From the NCBI GenBank assembly GCA_037833965.1, contig AP031352.1:18084501-18148500 (forward strand): a stretch of DNA of 64,000 bases. Direction: 5' to 3'. Numbering within the stretch: position 1 is the stretch's first letter; each line of letters starts with the position of its first letter. The notes beneath the pieces are model-generated. The model saw only the letters and a list, made by a program, of their open reading frames with translations, was not told where the DNA came from and ran no database searches. The translations under genes were made by a program, and so were the position numbers. Source of the DNA: Marchantia polymorpha subsp. ruderalis. Its lineage: Eukaryota; Streptophyta; Marchantiopsida; Marchantiales; Marchantiaceae. Below are positions 46,097 to 56,040 of this stretch, in pieces.

Positions 46097-46880
46097 TGTG
46101 GTAAGCCACTTTTTGTTTTTTGTCGGAACTGAAACATTTTTGAATAGTAAGTACCGCGGCCGCAGCTGTAAATAGTAATCGGTACACGAAACCAAAGTAA
46201 AAAGAGGATCGAGGACAGTCAAGGGGTTTTGGGCTTAGGCCACAGTGGGACGCTTGGGACGGAACGGGCGGTTCATGCTGTAGGATCCGCTTCGAACACC
46301 TTCGGCGGTAGATCACTCATAACTTTCTCAATTCGTAACGCCTTGAGTTGCTTCGGGTTTTGTTGGAAAGAGCTTGACGCGTTGGTTCTAACGAGCCCAA
46401 TAACCTGTGAAACGGATAAGAGATCACTGAGTTATGAGTGTCGGAAGTTACTGATGGGGGGCCTTTGGCGGTAGAGCGACTTTGGCGGTACGCCTTCGGC
46501 GGAAGTACCGCCGGAAGATGCGCCTTCGGCGGTAGACGCCTTCGGGTCAACGCCTTCGGCGATGCGGGAGAGTGCATTCGGCGGAAGAGTGAATCCCTTA
46601 TAACTTTCTCAATTCGTAAAGTCTTGATTCAGTTAGGGTCTTGTTGGAAAGAGCTCGCGACGCTAGTTCCAATGAGACCAAGAACTCTTGAAACGGATAA
46701 GGCGTCACTGAGTTATGAGCGTCAAAAGCGGCTGTCATGGTTAGGAGAGAGGCCTTCGGTGTTAACATATAGAGGGGCCTTCGGCGTTAACAGTTAGAGG
46801 GGCCTTTGGCCCAAGGCGGCCTGCGAGTAGGCGGCTAACGACGCGGACGCCTGCGAGTAGGCGGACACCTGCAAGTAGGC
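46097..46880 (+). mobile_element. GL-14, leader fragment of short type
   Basis: It starts TGTGGTAAGCCACTTTTTG at 46097 and follows the GL-6-type leader (modules near 46330-46400 and 46610-46700, and CTGCGAGTAGG palindromes). It ends at about 46880, where AT-rich single-copy DNA begins. It has no tail and no second duplication. Confidence 0.7.
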
Positions 46881-47544
46881 GCATATGATTCTGGAAGTTC
46901 AGCTTCGACATTGACTAATACTGAAATTTGCGAGCGAGTTCAACGCTCCAAAGTCTTCAAGTTTTGAATCACTCTGCTACATGACTCGGAACCTTGCAGA
47001 ACACTACAACTGACCAATGGACGGTCTCATGGTAGAAGGAGACGGGCTACAGAGAACGGCCAGCTACTGAAACAGACGTCTATTCTCGACCCCTCGACAT
47101 GTTCGACATTATATGGAATCAACGCTTGTACTTTGGTCATGAGATGCGGGTCATTCAAAAGGTCAACCCGTGGGATGAAGACCTCTCAGAAATCTTTATC
47201 AGATCGTTGTCTTGATGATCAACTCGGAAGTGCCTCGCCAGATGGTCAAGAGACTCAAGCGTGCATGCGTTTTGACTCAGATTAGAGGTCGTGCTGATGT
47301 GAATAATTCCCCAACACTTCATAGAGGAAATCTCGATGGCCGCATGTTTCCTAACGAGGCTGGATTCTATTGAATATTTTAATGCTACCTGCACAGTTAG
47401 TCAGACTCTACCCAGAAAGTCACAGATGAAATGTAGGACACGGCAGGTAAACCATGACCCGTATAACCTTCTAAACTACATCATTATGTACTTTGAAAGG
47501 TTACTGTGTCTACAATGCGAAAACCCCACATGTCCAAAAATTAT
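46881..47544. other. Region upstream of the lectin receptor kinase
   Basis: This is AT-rich single-copy DNA with no convincing gene. Bases 47057-47393 are repeated in the same orientation at 63660-64000. The upstream limit of the repeat is abrupt. The region probably holds the distal promoter of the kinase gene. Confidence 0.6.
47057..47393 (+). repeat. Direct repeat, copy 1 (upstream of kinase gene)
   Basis: It shares long identical stretches with 63660-64000, for example CGACCCCTCGACATGTTCGA and GAATCAACGCTTGTACTT, and differs by scattered substitutions and small indels. It lies about 320-660 bp upstream of the likely kinase start codon. Its second copy runs off the window end. Confidence 0.85.
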
Positions 47545-47554
47545 TATAATATAT
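47545..47554 (+). promoter_or_regulatory. Possible TATA box of kinase gene
   Basis: The sequence TATAATATAT lies about 160 bp upstream of the preferred start codon at 47714, in an AT-rich stretch. The spacing is reasonable for a plant promoter with a short leader. It is not otherwise supported. Confidence 0.4.
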
Positions 47555-47713
47555 TGAATTTAATGGTGAAAAAAATCTAACGACTTGTATGACAACTGGA
47601 CAAGCCAGAAGATCACGAAATGTAGAGACACGCGCGAGCTCAAACTTTCATCGGAGAGCTTGACTGTGAGTAGGCATATTCACATCTCGTCCCTGAAGCG
47701 TGAAAAGTTTTTT

Positions 47714-49693
47714 ATGATCAAGGTCAGAATGATCAGACCAGTTCGCCTTCAAAGTGTGTTATCGATCATTATCTTGAGGGCTCTTGTCAAGCATGTGGTA
47801 GCAAAGTTCACACTGGGAGCGAGCGGGACGTCTTTCCAGTGCACAGACCGGGGAAATTTATGGTGTTTAGGAAACGCAAGTGCGAGTCCCGCAGGTCTGA
47901 TGCTCACTCCAGTCTATAGGCCCAACATGACTCATGTATATTACTCTCCCTCAGCCGGGGTGGCACTTTCTAGAACTCAAATCCCACTGCAAAAGAGTGA
48001 GAGCGATCCGACCCGAACGTCGATCTCCTTTAGCACTTCTTTCCGCTTCACCATCGAACCTTCTGATCCAAATTATCGGGGCGACGGGATGGCATTTGTG
48101 ATGCTCAGTGAGGTTCTTCAAGGCAGTTATGGAGGTGCTTTCGGTGTCTTCGATGGACACGGACATAGGATCGCCAGGACACTGGCAATCGAGTTTGACA
48201 CGTTTGAAAATTCGGAGTTCGGGGACGAAAACAACAATCATGTGGGAGTGGACATACAAGATATCAATTCAACAATAGCAAGAAGCGCCTGGGAGGTCAG
48301 TATAGATCTTGCCGGAAGTTATAGCATACACTCGTGGATAGATTACAACTCATCGGCTCAAAAGCTAGAGGTGAGAATCAGCAGTGACTACGCTAAGCCG
48401 TCTCTACCTTTTATCGTCTTCGCACTAAATCTGTTCGACGTCTTCCATCCAGACGAGCTAGTGTACGTCGGGTTTTCAGCAGCCAACGGAGTCTGTGTAT
48501 GTTTCAATTTCTACACAGTACATGACTGGACTTTTTCATATGTTTCTGAACCTGACGCTATAATTCAAGTATCGCCTCCCATTCTTCCAGCCCCAACTCC
48601 GGAACCAGGAGGCGAGTTCAAAGTACTGGTTGCTTTGATCGCTGGAGTCTCACTGGGTGTCGTGTTGTTATTCTCAATCCTGGTCATCGTTGGACTGGTT
48701 ATTCGGCAGAAGAAATCGAATCGTCCTGAAGTTGGACTGGTCCTTCGACAGAAGAAAGCGAATCGTCCTGAAGGTGGGGATAGGCTAGCTTTCAGTCTGG
48801 ATGGGATGGACTTGGGGTTCAGCCTAGAGTTTAGCTTCGAATATCTCTGCATAGCCACCGATCAATTCGGGGAGGAAGCCAAGCTCGGTCAAGGAGCATT
48901 CGGTGCTGTTTACCGCGGACAATTGCCCGATACGGGACAGCTCGTGGCCGTGAAGAGATTGAATTCGGTCTCAAATGAGGGTCTCAAGGGGTTTATGGCC
49001 GAGGTGTCGATTATCAGCCAGATCCGCCACCGGAACATCGTCAAGCTGCTGGGATGGTGTAACGACCGGGGAAACCTCCTGTTGGTGTACGAGCTCATGC
49101 CCAACGGAAGCTTGGACAAGGCTCTTTTCCACCCGGCGAATCCAGAATCAGTTTTGCCGTGGAAGCTCAGGTTCAAAATCATCTCCGGTTCTGCAGACGC
49201 TCTATATTACCTGCACGAGGGCTGGCGGCAGCAGGTGATTCATCGGGACTTCAAGTCCAGCAATATCATGCTGGATCAGGACTTCAACGCCATGTTGGGG
49301 GACTTTGGATTGGCTCGGATGGCGGATCATTCTCAGTGTCCTGCCACCACTCAGATTGCCGGGACCTTCGGTTACATAGCCCCTGAGGTAGCAGGCTCGG
49401 GGAAATTCACCGACAAGGCGGATGTTTACGCCTTCGGGGCCGTGGCTTTGGTTATCGCTTGTGGAAGACCAGCCTTCCTTTTTAAGGCGCCGGTCGAGCA
49501 GATTTTCCTTGTCGATTGGGTCTGGGAGAAGCTGGATCAGGAGAGCCTGTTTGATGTTCGTAGATCCGAGACTGGGCGAGGAGTTCGATGCAAAAGAGAT
49601 GAAATTGCTTCTTCTCTTGGGCCTCTTGTGCTCTCACCCGAACGCCGGCAGTCGGCCGACGATGAGAGAGGTGGTCGAGATCTTGGGGGGTAG
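47714..49693 (+). CDS. L-type lectin receptor-like kinase, frameshifted C-terminus
   Basis: A single-exon membrane receptor kinase of the legume-lectin class, expected at the plasma membrane with an extracellular lectin domain. The ATG at 47714 is preferred because a hydrophobic signal (LQSVLSIIILRALV) follows it; the frame is open 43 codons further upstream. Residues below count from 47585. The lectin domain spans about 74-330 with GDGMAFVM and LAIEFDTFENSEF. One transmembrane helix lies at about 344-371, followed by a tandem duplication of RQKKSNRPE. The kinase has KLGQGAFG (433), VAVKRL, HRDFKSSN (553), DFG (573) and APE (599). Near 49556-49560 one extra base appears to shift the frame, replacing the family's VDPRLGEEF and RPTMREV segments with an unrelated tail. 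The correct continuation is in another frame up to 49772. This is either a sequencing error or a recent inactivating change. Confidence 0.85.
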   Translation: MIKVRMIRPVRLQSVLSIIILRALVKHVVAKFTLGASGTSFQCTDRGNLWCLGNASASPAGLMLTPVYRPNMTHVYYSPSAGVALSRTQIPLQKSESDPTRTSISFSTSFRFTIEPSDPNYRGDGMAFVMLSEVLQGSYGGAFGVFDGHGHRIARTLAIEFDTFENSEFGDENNNHVGVDIQDINSTIARSAWEVSIDLAGSYSIHSWIDYNSSAQKLEVRISSDYAKPSLPFIVFALNLFDVFHPDELVYVGFSAANGVCVCFNFYTVHDWTFSYVSEPDAIIQVSPPILPAPTPEPGGEFKVLVALIAGVSLGVVLLFSILVIVGLVIRQKKSNRPEVGLVLRQKKANRPEGGDRLAFSLDGMDLGFSLEFSFEYLCIATDQFGEEAKLGQGAFGAVYRGQLPDTGQLVAVKRLNSVSNEGLKGFMAEVSIISQIRHRNIVKLLGWCNDRGNLLLVYELMPNGSLDKALFHPANPESVLPWKLRFKIISGSADALYYLHEGWRQQVIHRDFKSSNIMLDQDFNAMLGDFGLARMADHSQCPATTQIAGTFGYIAPEVAGSGKFTDKADVYAFGAVALVIACGRPAFLFKAPVEQIFLVDWVWEKLDQESLFDVRRSETGRGVRCKRDEIASSLGPLVLSPERRQSADDERGGRDLGG

Positions 49694-49772
49694 GGTGGCA
49701 CTGCCTCTGGTTCCTTCGTCGAAACCTCATTACTTGTCTTCTGTTGCTACGGATCAACACCAGAGTATATGA
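49556..49772 (+). pseudogene. Kinase C-terminal lobe in shifted frame
   Basis: This continues the kinase domain in another frame: VDPRLGEEFDAKEM, LLLLGLLCSHPNAGSRPTM and REVVEILGG, ending at a stop at 49772. It contains the conserved arginine of kinase subdomain XI. In lectin receptor kinases this segment directly follows the LFD motif, so it is the original C-terminus separated by a one-base insertion. Confidence 0.8.
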
Positions 49773-50384
49773 TGTCCTGATGTCCACAGCACGAGTCCAG
49801 GTTCATGAGTAAGCCCTTTAGGAGATCCTGTAAACGCAATGCTGAAGTGAAAAGGATGACGAGACCACATCAAGTCCCACACTCGAGGTGTGGGACTTGA
49901 TGAGGGTAAGAAACCATGAGAAACCACGAGAGTAAGAATGTGTGCTAGCCCGAATAGCGTCTCGATGGGCTCCACCGAAAATGTATAACAATAGGGGTCA
50001 TAGAAAGAAGCACCCTTTACATGCTCCGTAAATTCTCTACACAAACTTTTAGGATAACAAAGGTGTGGAAGGGTACTCTACTAGCCCAAAAACATTCGGT
50101 GGTTTTGTATTCAATCTCCAATTAATTAGAAGGCATTAGAATGTACACTACACGAATCACAAAGGCAAAAATAGTTAAGAGTAATATTTTTAATACGTGA
50201 CACCAAGATCCAATAGATAAGAGGAGTCATCGTGATTATTCAAAAGAAGTGCAAAAGGAGATTTATAAAATCATGGGCAACGATGTACAAGATTCAATAG
50301 AAGGAGATTCAAAAGCACCTGTATCAAAAAAAAGTTCTCTTCATAAATAAATATCTAGAAATAAATGAATAGAATCAGAAAGAT
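49773..50384. other. AT-rich region downstream of the kinase gene
   Basis: No gene is supported. It holds a strong hairpin at 49868-49902, AT-rich DNA and the left duplication (AAGAT, 50380-50384) of GL-15. It probably includes the 3' UTR of the kinase gene. Confidence 0.6.
49868..49902 (+). terminator. 15-bp perfect inverted repeat downstream of kinase gene
   Basis: CATCAAGTCCCACAC and its exact reverse complement GTGTGGGACTTGATG are separated by TCGAG. It lies about 100 bp past the shifted-frame stop, so it may be in the 3' UTR. There is no U-run; its role (RNA stability, processing or none) is unknown. Confidence 0.4.
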
Positions 50385-51741
50385 TGTGGTCACACACTTT
50401 TTGTTTTTTTTGCAGAATTTAAACAATTTTAGAAAACTAGTACCAAAGCAGTGTTTGTAGCTAGAGAAGGGTACGCTAAATAGAGTGGATTGATGAGATC
50501 GTCACGAGGGCACAAAGAATCACGTAGTCGGATGTACCAACGCCAACGTCTTCGGCGCCTTCGGCAAAAGCTCCTTTTTGAGGTGTCTCTACTCACGCGC
50601 CTCTAGCGTATAAGGAAGCTACGCTTCCGGCGCAGACACCTCAGGAGGAGGTTTTGCTAAAGACGTCAGGAGAAGGGCCCGGACCTCTAAAGGCATCCGA
50701 CCATGAGTGCGCCTTCGGCGAAGCGCCGCTAGCGCGGAAAGGGAAAACCTTCATAACAATCAGGATACACAGTAGATCCAGTTGGTTGAAGTTGCATTAG
50801 AAAGAGCTCGGGACGCTCGTTCTAACGAGTCCAAGAGCGTCGGAGATGGATCAGGAATGGAGAAGTTATGAGCGTCGGAAAACTCGTAGCCGGACATGCG
50901 CCGTTCGCGCTAGGGTTCACAGCCGGAAAGGATTCCCGTACGCCCTCGGCGATGCGCCTTCGGCGGAATCACGCGCTCATAGGAGGAAACCAACTCAGAG
51001 TCGGAAGCGCCTTTGGCGGCTGTTCATGGAAGGAAAGCGCCGGTCGGATGTACGCCTCCGACGTGGCGCTGACGGCCGGATGCGCTGGCATGAGTTGCGC
51101 TGACGGATATGCGCCGGCAGCAACGGATGAGGCATAAAGGACAAAATAGGCGGTACGACTGCGCGCCGGCGTAATTCGCTCCGACTGGATGTGCGCCTCC
51201 AGCAAGGCGCCGACGGATAATGAACTCACCAGCGGCGACACGCCTCCGGTGAAGGACGGGTTAGGAAAAGACAACAGGGCCGACGTATACCCTGCAGCGG
51301 ACTCGAGTCCGGAAGGTGGCGGCGGCGGGAGAATTCAACGTTTAAGCATGCGAATGCGCGCAATGCGGAGACGTGAATTCGCGCATGCAAAGGGCGAACC
51401 GTTAAGCTGTATAGCCGGCTGCGTACGTTGCAACCAGTAAGAACGTTGGACGTTCTTGAAATCGGAGAAGAAAAGACTGCGCTCCAGTCTCATTCTCTCA
51501 TTCTTGACTTTGCGATTTCCAGTTCCAAGATTACGCGCAAGGGCGGAGCGACCTGCAGTGAGAGTAGAGAGTGCGGAGACGAGTTGCGCAAGGATCTTGG
51601 CGGACCTTGAAAGAATTGTGAGTAGCGATCTTGAACGAGCGCAGAGAGAGTGAGCAGTCAGTGCTTGAGTGGCCGACGCGCAGTGGCGATTGTGAGAGAG
51701 CGAGCGAAAGGGAGAACGTTTGTGTGTGTGCAGGCAACGCA

Positions 51742-54297
51742 ATGTCAAAGGTTCCCCAGCTGCGAGTGTCTCCACTCAGGGTGCTGCAGATCGGTCTACG
51801 CGCATTTCAAGATGTGCTGTTGAGGCTGAAGCTCGATTTTCTCCTATGGGGGTGGAATTGGACATGTCCGGAGATGGTGCGCGAGTATCTGCAGGAGAGA
51901 CACAAGCCTTCTCGCGGATTTCGCCCACACCCAGAGAGATGGGACATTTGCAATTGGGCGCAGGTGTTGGGCAGGTGTGCCGGCGAGGAAGGGGATCTCC
52001 TCTTCGAGGCCGATAGCGTGAAGGTGTCCCAGGAGGAAGAAGTCTCTTACAATGAGCTCTTCAAAGTGGCCAGACATCCCAAGAACGGTTTCCGGACACG
52101 GGATTACAAGGATCGATTGCGGAGAAATGTCGCGACGGCATTGCTGCAGATATTGCAGCCGACCAAGACCGCTTACATGCATGGTTGGCAGGTAGAGTTC
52201 GTGGAGCTAGTGCTGTCAGGAGCTCCGGTGCATTGGGCACGGCTCCTGTGGAAGGTGACGCGCCAACATGCGCAAGAAGAGAGGGGAGGAACCCTCAATC
52301 ATCTATCGCCTTACTTAATCGTGTTTTACCGGGCGATGGGATGTTTGACGAATGCTGAGAAAACTCGATTTCCGCAGCTGACCCGGACTTATCCAGGAAG
52401 ATATTCGAGGGAGGCCGAAGTAGACACAGATCCGGACGAGGAACCTGCCAGTACGCCTCCGGCTCCGGCTCCAGCAAGAGCAGCAGAAGAACGTCGAAGT
52501 GAGCGCATTCCGCGAAAGCGGAAGTGGGATGAGAGACCTGAGGACAGGCAGCCGGAAGTGCCAGCTGCGCCGACTCGTGGTCGGCCCACCCCCGAGCCTC
52601 ACAGTCGACCAAAACAGCGGGCACGCAAAATGCCAACTGTTAGTGAGGAGACCAGGCGAACTCCGACCCGGCGGAATCTCACACAGGAAGAGATAATCGC
52701 TCAGATTCTAGGGAAGACGGCAGATACCTCTGCACAGAAGGCACCACGGCCTTCGGGAGGAGATGGACGGACTGACAGCCGGCCGACTGCGAGTCGGATG
52801 ACTGAAGGTCGACAAGCGGAAGGAAAGCCAACTGAACGGCGCGTTGAACTGGATAGCAGGCCGGAAGCAGAAGAGAGTTTGGCTGACGAGCCAACAATCC
52901 TCAGAGGGTCGTCTTCGGCGGAAGGCACTTCTGGAAGAACGCCACCAACAAGCAGGCCAAGTGGAGTCAAGACGCGCAGGGTGTATCCGACTCCCAGTCG
53001 GACAACTGCTGGTCGGCCGACTGCGAGTCGGACAACAGAGAGTCAGCCGGATTCGCCGACTGCGAGACGGATGGGGCCAACGACCAGTGTGCGGACGCCT
53101 TCGGCGGACGCACCTTCAGCAAGAACACCTTCCGCGCAGATTGCGCCGGAAGGACAGGCAGCAGAAGCGGGCGGTGCAAGAGTGACAAAAGTCACTGCGG
53201 CGTCGACCCCTTCACAAACCGAAGATCGAGCCGGAACAGGGGCTCAAGCAGTGGGATCTCCCACTGCCCTGGATATTTTAGCAGGCAGTGGAGCAGCAGT
53301 CGCAGCAGAAGCTGCTGCGCGCCACAGTTCCAGGGAGTCGCCAAGGGATTCGGTGGCGACTGAAATCCTCGAGACTGAGGATGAGACGAGCTCGGAAGAG
53401 CAAGAAGCGGATTCGGTGCAGAAAACGCCAACAGGGGTGCTGTGCGAACAGATAGTTCCACTCCTGCGATATCTGGATCGCAAGACATCCAAATACGCAA
53501 GTGCTTTAAAACCGCAGTCTTATGTGGAGACTATCAGGAGAAGGACGAGGAGCAAGGTGGCAAAGTGGGCCTCTAGGTGCGGAGTATATGTGGATAGGAA
53601 CACCGCCCTCCGACAACACCTGGCGGTCACACAGAAGCTATACCAAGCCTTGCAGCAGCAGAGGGAGGAGGCGGCGACGAAAAGTCAGGCGGATGCCGAG
53701 CTAATACGGGCAAAGATCGAGTCGGAATTGCAGGAGGAGCGGAGACAGAACAAAGTCCTAGCAGCCGAGCTTGCGCGCCAGACGCGCGCCTTAGAAGAAA
53801 GTCAAAGAGCCCGCAAGGAGGATGAGGAGTTGCTGTGCAACTTGCAATCCGAGTGTTCGGATTTGAGGGCACAACGTGCGGGATTAGAAATGCAGCTGGC
53901 CGAGGTGGAGAGCAGCTGCAGGGCACGAGGAGAGTTGGCGGCACAGGTGACTCGTTGTCTAAAAGGATACACCCATTGGGAGGTGGCAGCTCAAGAGAGG
54001 ATCACACTCAGGGAGTTCGAGCTTCGGGCGGCGGCATTGACGGAAGGTGACAGTCGGAGTCGGCGGCGAGTGGCGAGAAAATTAGAAACCTTCTTGTCGG
54101 GTGCGCGCGACACTATGGCGCACTTGCAGTCGGAAGTCACCACAGCGCTCCGACGCCTGGGGTTACGTAGCCGGTCGGAAGACTGGCAAGGTAGAGATAG
54201 TAAGCGGAGCAGTCCGGCGCGCAGGAGGCGCAGCACCGGATCTGCTGAGTGCAGTAGAGTAGTTTGGTTTCGCGCAGATACTGCGAGTGGTAGATAG
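51742..54297 (+). CDS. U3-ORF protein, diverged open copy (851 residues)
   Basis: The frame is open from 51631, but protein similarity to the family begins at the ATG at 51742 (MSKVPQLRVSPLRVL), the position of the second conserved ATG (NAM motif) in other copies. The region homologous to the longer N-terminus is not open here. The conserved block is clear: FLLWGWNWTCPEMVREYL, WAQVLGRCAGEEGDLLF, RDYKDRLRRNVATALLQ and NHLSPYLIVFYRAMGC. The middle is a proline/threonine/arginine-rich linker with few PVHR units. The C-terminal half has a coiled coil, GYTHWEVAAQERITL and a basic tail. Many amino-acid differences but no stops in about 850 codons point to selection for the protein. Its function is unknown. 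Confidence 0.8.
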   Translation: MSKVPQLRVSPLRVLQIGLRAFQDVLLRLKLDFLLWGWNWTCPEMVREYLQERHKPSRGFRPHPERWDICNWAQVLGRCAGEEGDLLFEADSVKVSQEEEVSYNELFKVARHPKNGFRTRDYKDRLRRNVATALLQILQPTKTAYMHGWQVEFVELVLSGAPVHWARLLWKVTRQHAQEERGGTLNHLSPYLIVFYRAMGCLTNAEKTRFPQLTRTYPGRYSREAEVDTDPDEEPASTPPAPAPARAAEERRSERIPRKRKWDERPEDRQPEVPAAPTRGRPTPEPHSRPKQRARKMPTVSEETRRTPTRRNLTQEEIIAQILGKTADTSAQKAPRPSGGDGRTDSRPTASRMTEGRQAEGKPTERRVELDSRPEAEESLADEPTILRGSSSAEGTSGRTPPTSRPSGVKTRRVYPTPSRTTAGRPTASRTTESQPDSPTARRMGPTTSVRTPSADAPSARTPSAQIAPEGQAAEAGGARVTKVTAASTPSQTEDRAGTGAQAVGSPTALDILAGSGAAVAAEAAARHSSRESPRDSVATEILETEDETSSEEQEADSVQKTPTGVLCEQIVPLLRYLDRKTSKYASALKPQSYVETIRRRTRSKVAKWASRCGVYVDRNTALRQHLAVTQKLYQALQQQREEAATKSQADAELIRAKIESELQEERRQNKVLAAELARQTRALEESQRARKEDEELLCNLQSECSDLRAQRAGLEMQLAEVESSCRARGELAAQVTRCLKGYTHWEVAAQERITLREFELRAAALTEGDSRSRRRVARKLETFLSGARDTMAHLQSEVTTALRRLGLRSRSEDWQGRDSKRSSPARRRRSTGSAECSRVVWFRADTASGR

Positions 54298-54330
54298 GAT
54301 AGCGTAGTGCTAGTTAGGATCTTCTGAGAG

Positions 54331-54359
54331 TATAAAGTAGATCAAGGCGTTTTGCCTTG
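54331..54359 (+). promoter_or_regulatory. TATA box and palindrome of GL-15
   Basis: TATAAAGTA at 54331-54339 is followed by CAAGGC-GTTTT-GCCTTG at 54343-54359. The stem differs from the GL-1/GL-5 form (CCAGGC/GCCTGG) by a paired change on both arms, while the loop is the same. Confidence 0.6.
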
Positions 54360-55259
54360 GGACTCTTCCAGTTTCGGAAGTGCAGATCAGGAACTCACTT
54401 TCTTGGCGTGTTTGTGCATTTTGGTCCTGGCACCACGTAGAGAAGCTGCAGCATAGCGAAGTTACCGTATGTTGTAGTTGAAGGCCTTCGGCTGAATGTT
54501 CAGAGCTAGTACCCGGTTAGAGACTTGAGTAGTGCGGATCTGCACCTGCGGGTGATTTCTGATGCTCAGAGCCGGCTGCGAGTTAGATACTTGAACAGTT
54601 CCCCCTTACTCCTTCGAGTGACATATCCTGATTGTACTCCTACGGGAAGTTTCCCCTGAATGCCAATGTGAAGTTTCATTACTTCGTGTAAACCTTGGTT
54701 TGTAATTCAGGTTGTGTGTGTGTTACTGGATCGTGTTTTCAGTAAGTTCTCAGTCGGGTCTGCACTCCCTGCGTTTGGTGTGATAGTCGAGGGTGACGTC
54801 CACGGCGTATGTAGAGGCTTCGTTCCGAAGTGGGAAGTCCAGTCCGGGTACCCCCGCTAGTTCCTGGCGGAAGGGCAGTAAAAGCCGGAGTGGGAGGCAC
54901 TACCTGCAAAACCTCTGAGTGAACTTGTGAGACACTTTCCTCCTGAAATCCGAAGCGGAGGTCCTGACCGACCTCCGAGTTGTGCTTTTTGCCAGTTTCA
55001 GGTGTGTGTGTGTGTGTGTGTGTTGAGTGACCACGCTGTACCGTGCATCCTCCAAGCATCCTCCGAGTTGAGATCCTCCTCCGAGTCGAGCCTCCGAGTC
55101 GAGCACTGCAGTATTTCTGGGAGTGACAGTCGCCTAGAATTCAAACTCTACCAAAAGTCTGTTAAACGTGACACTTTTACTCTGTGTGTTGCCTCTGTCC
55201 CTGTGGGTTCGATCTTTTTACCACCATACTGCAGTTTTAGCCTTTGGTGGGTTATTACA

Positions 55260-56040
55260 AAGATACGTCAAATTGATGTGAATAGATCGGGAGCTATAAA
55301 AGCCAACGACATTCAAGTTCTTCTAGTTAGACTCGACTGCATTCTAATAAATTAACCCACCAAGTATACTACGAACTTCAGTAAATTTAGAGTTGCACTA
55401 GGACTCGGAATGTATAACCGCTAGATTCACAGTTATCATAAGAAGATGCAAACATTCATTAATAATATTAAGTATGAATGAGCAAAAGATGGTATGAGTT
55501 GCATCCGTTAGATGATTGTGTGTTCATTGATCGTTTCTCTCCTTTGAACTCATATAACTTATATTTGTACGTTTTCTAGATTAAAAAATAAATTTATTTC
55601 CAAACTGATTTCCCAATTTTAACTCTAAATGCATATTTGACTTTAGATTCTCTCGAGGAAGAATTTGCTACCACAATCAATTTCTTGTGTAATGGAAACC
55701 AGTTGGACCAATGGCACTTGCTTTGAATCCCGAGGAGTACATTCCTCTCTATAGGACGTTTTTAGTATAGTTCAGTCAACAAGATCTTCAGTCCTGCAAA
55801 ATTGGGAATTTTTCATGCAGCACGTTGTAGACGATGAGTCTGGGTATGATCGAGAATCAAGAATTACATCAAGCTAATAAGACCTACCGTCTTCCACATG
55901 CACAGTACTTCTCGATAAGGCGCGTGATCTGAAGCTAAAAGCTTGTGTTGAATGAAGTGCGAAGAATGTTGGACATATTTATAGTCTGTACATCCTCATG
56001 ATACATCTCCAGCCGTTTTGTTCGTTCAAATTGCAAAGAT
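55260..56040. other. AT-rich single-copy DNA between GL-15 and GL-16
   Basis: No convincing gene or RNA is seen. Both ends carry AAGAT, the right duplication of GL-15 and the left duplication of GL-16. There is no primer binding site after GL-15, so the two GL copies are not the LTRs of one element. Confidence 0.6.

Larger units (their letters stand above)
50385..55259 (+). mobile_element. GL-15, diverged complete GL copy (4,875 bp)
   Basis: It begins TGTGGTCACACACTTTTTG and ends GGTGGGTTATTACA, with the perfect duplication AAGAT (50380-50384 and 55260-55264) in AT-rich single-copy DNA. The layout is the same as GL-1: leader, ORF, TATA (54331-54339), palindrome (54343-54359) and tail with GT microsatellite (about 55003-55023). 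Sequence divergence from other copies is high, and the leader has fewer palindromes. An intact duplication together with an open ORF suggests a separate subfamily that inserted fairly recently, rather than an ancient relic. Confidence 0.88.

Noticed and set aside
47155..47394. 79-codon minus-strand frame upstream of the kinase
   Set aside because: It lies in the duplicated upstream region. The second copy at 63660-64000 has indels in the stretch, so it is unlikely to be coding.
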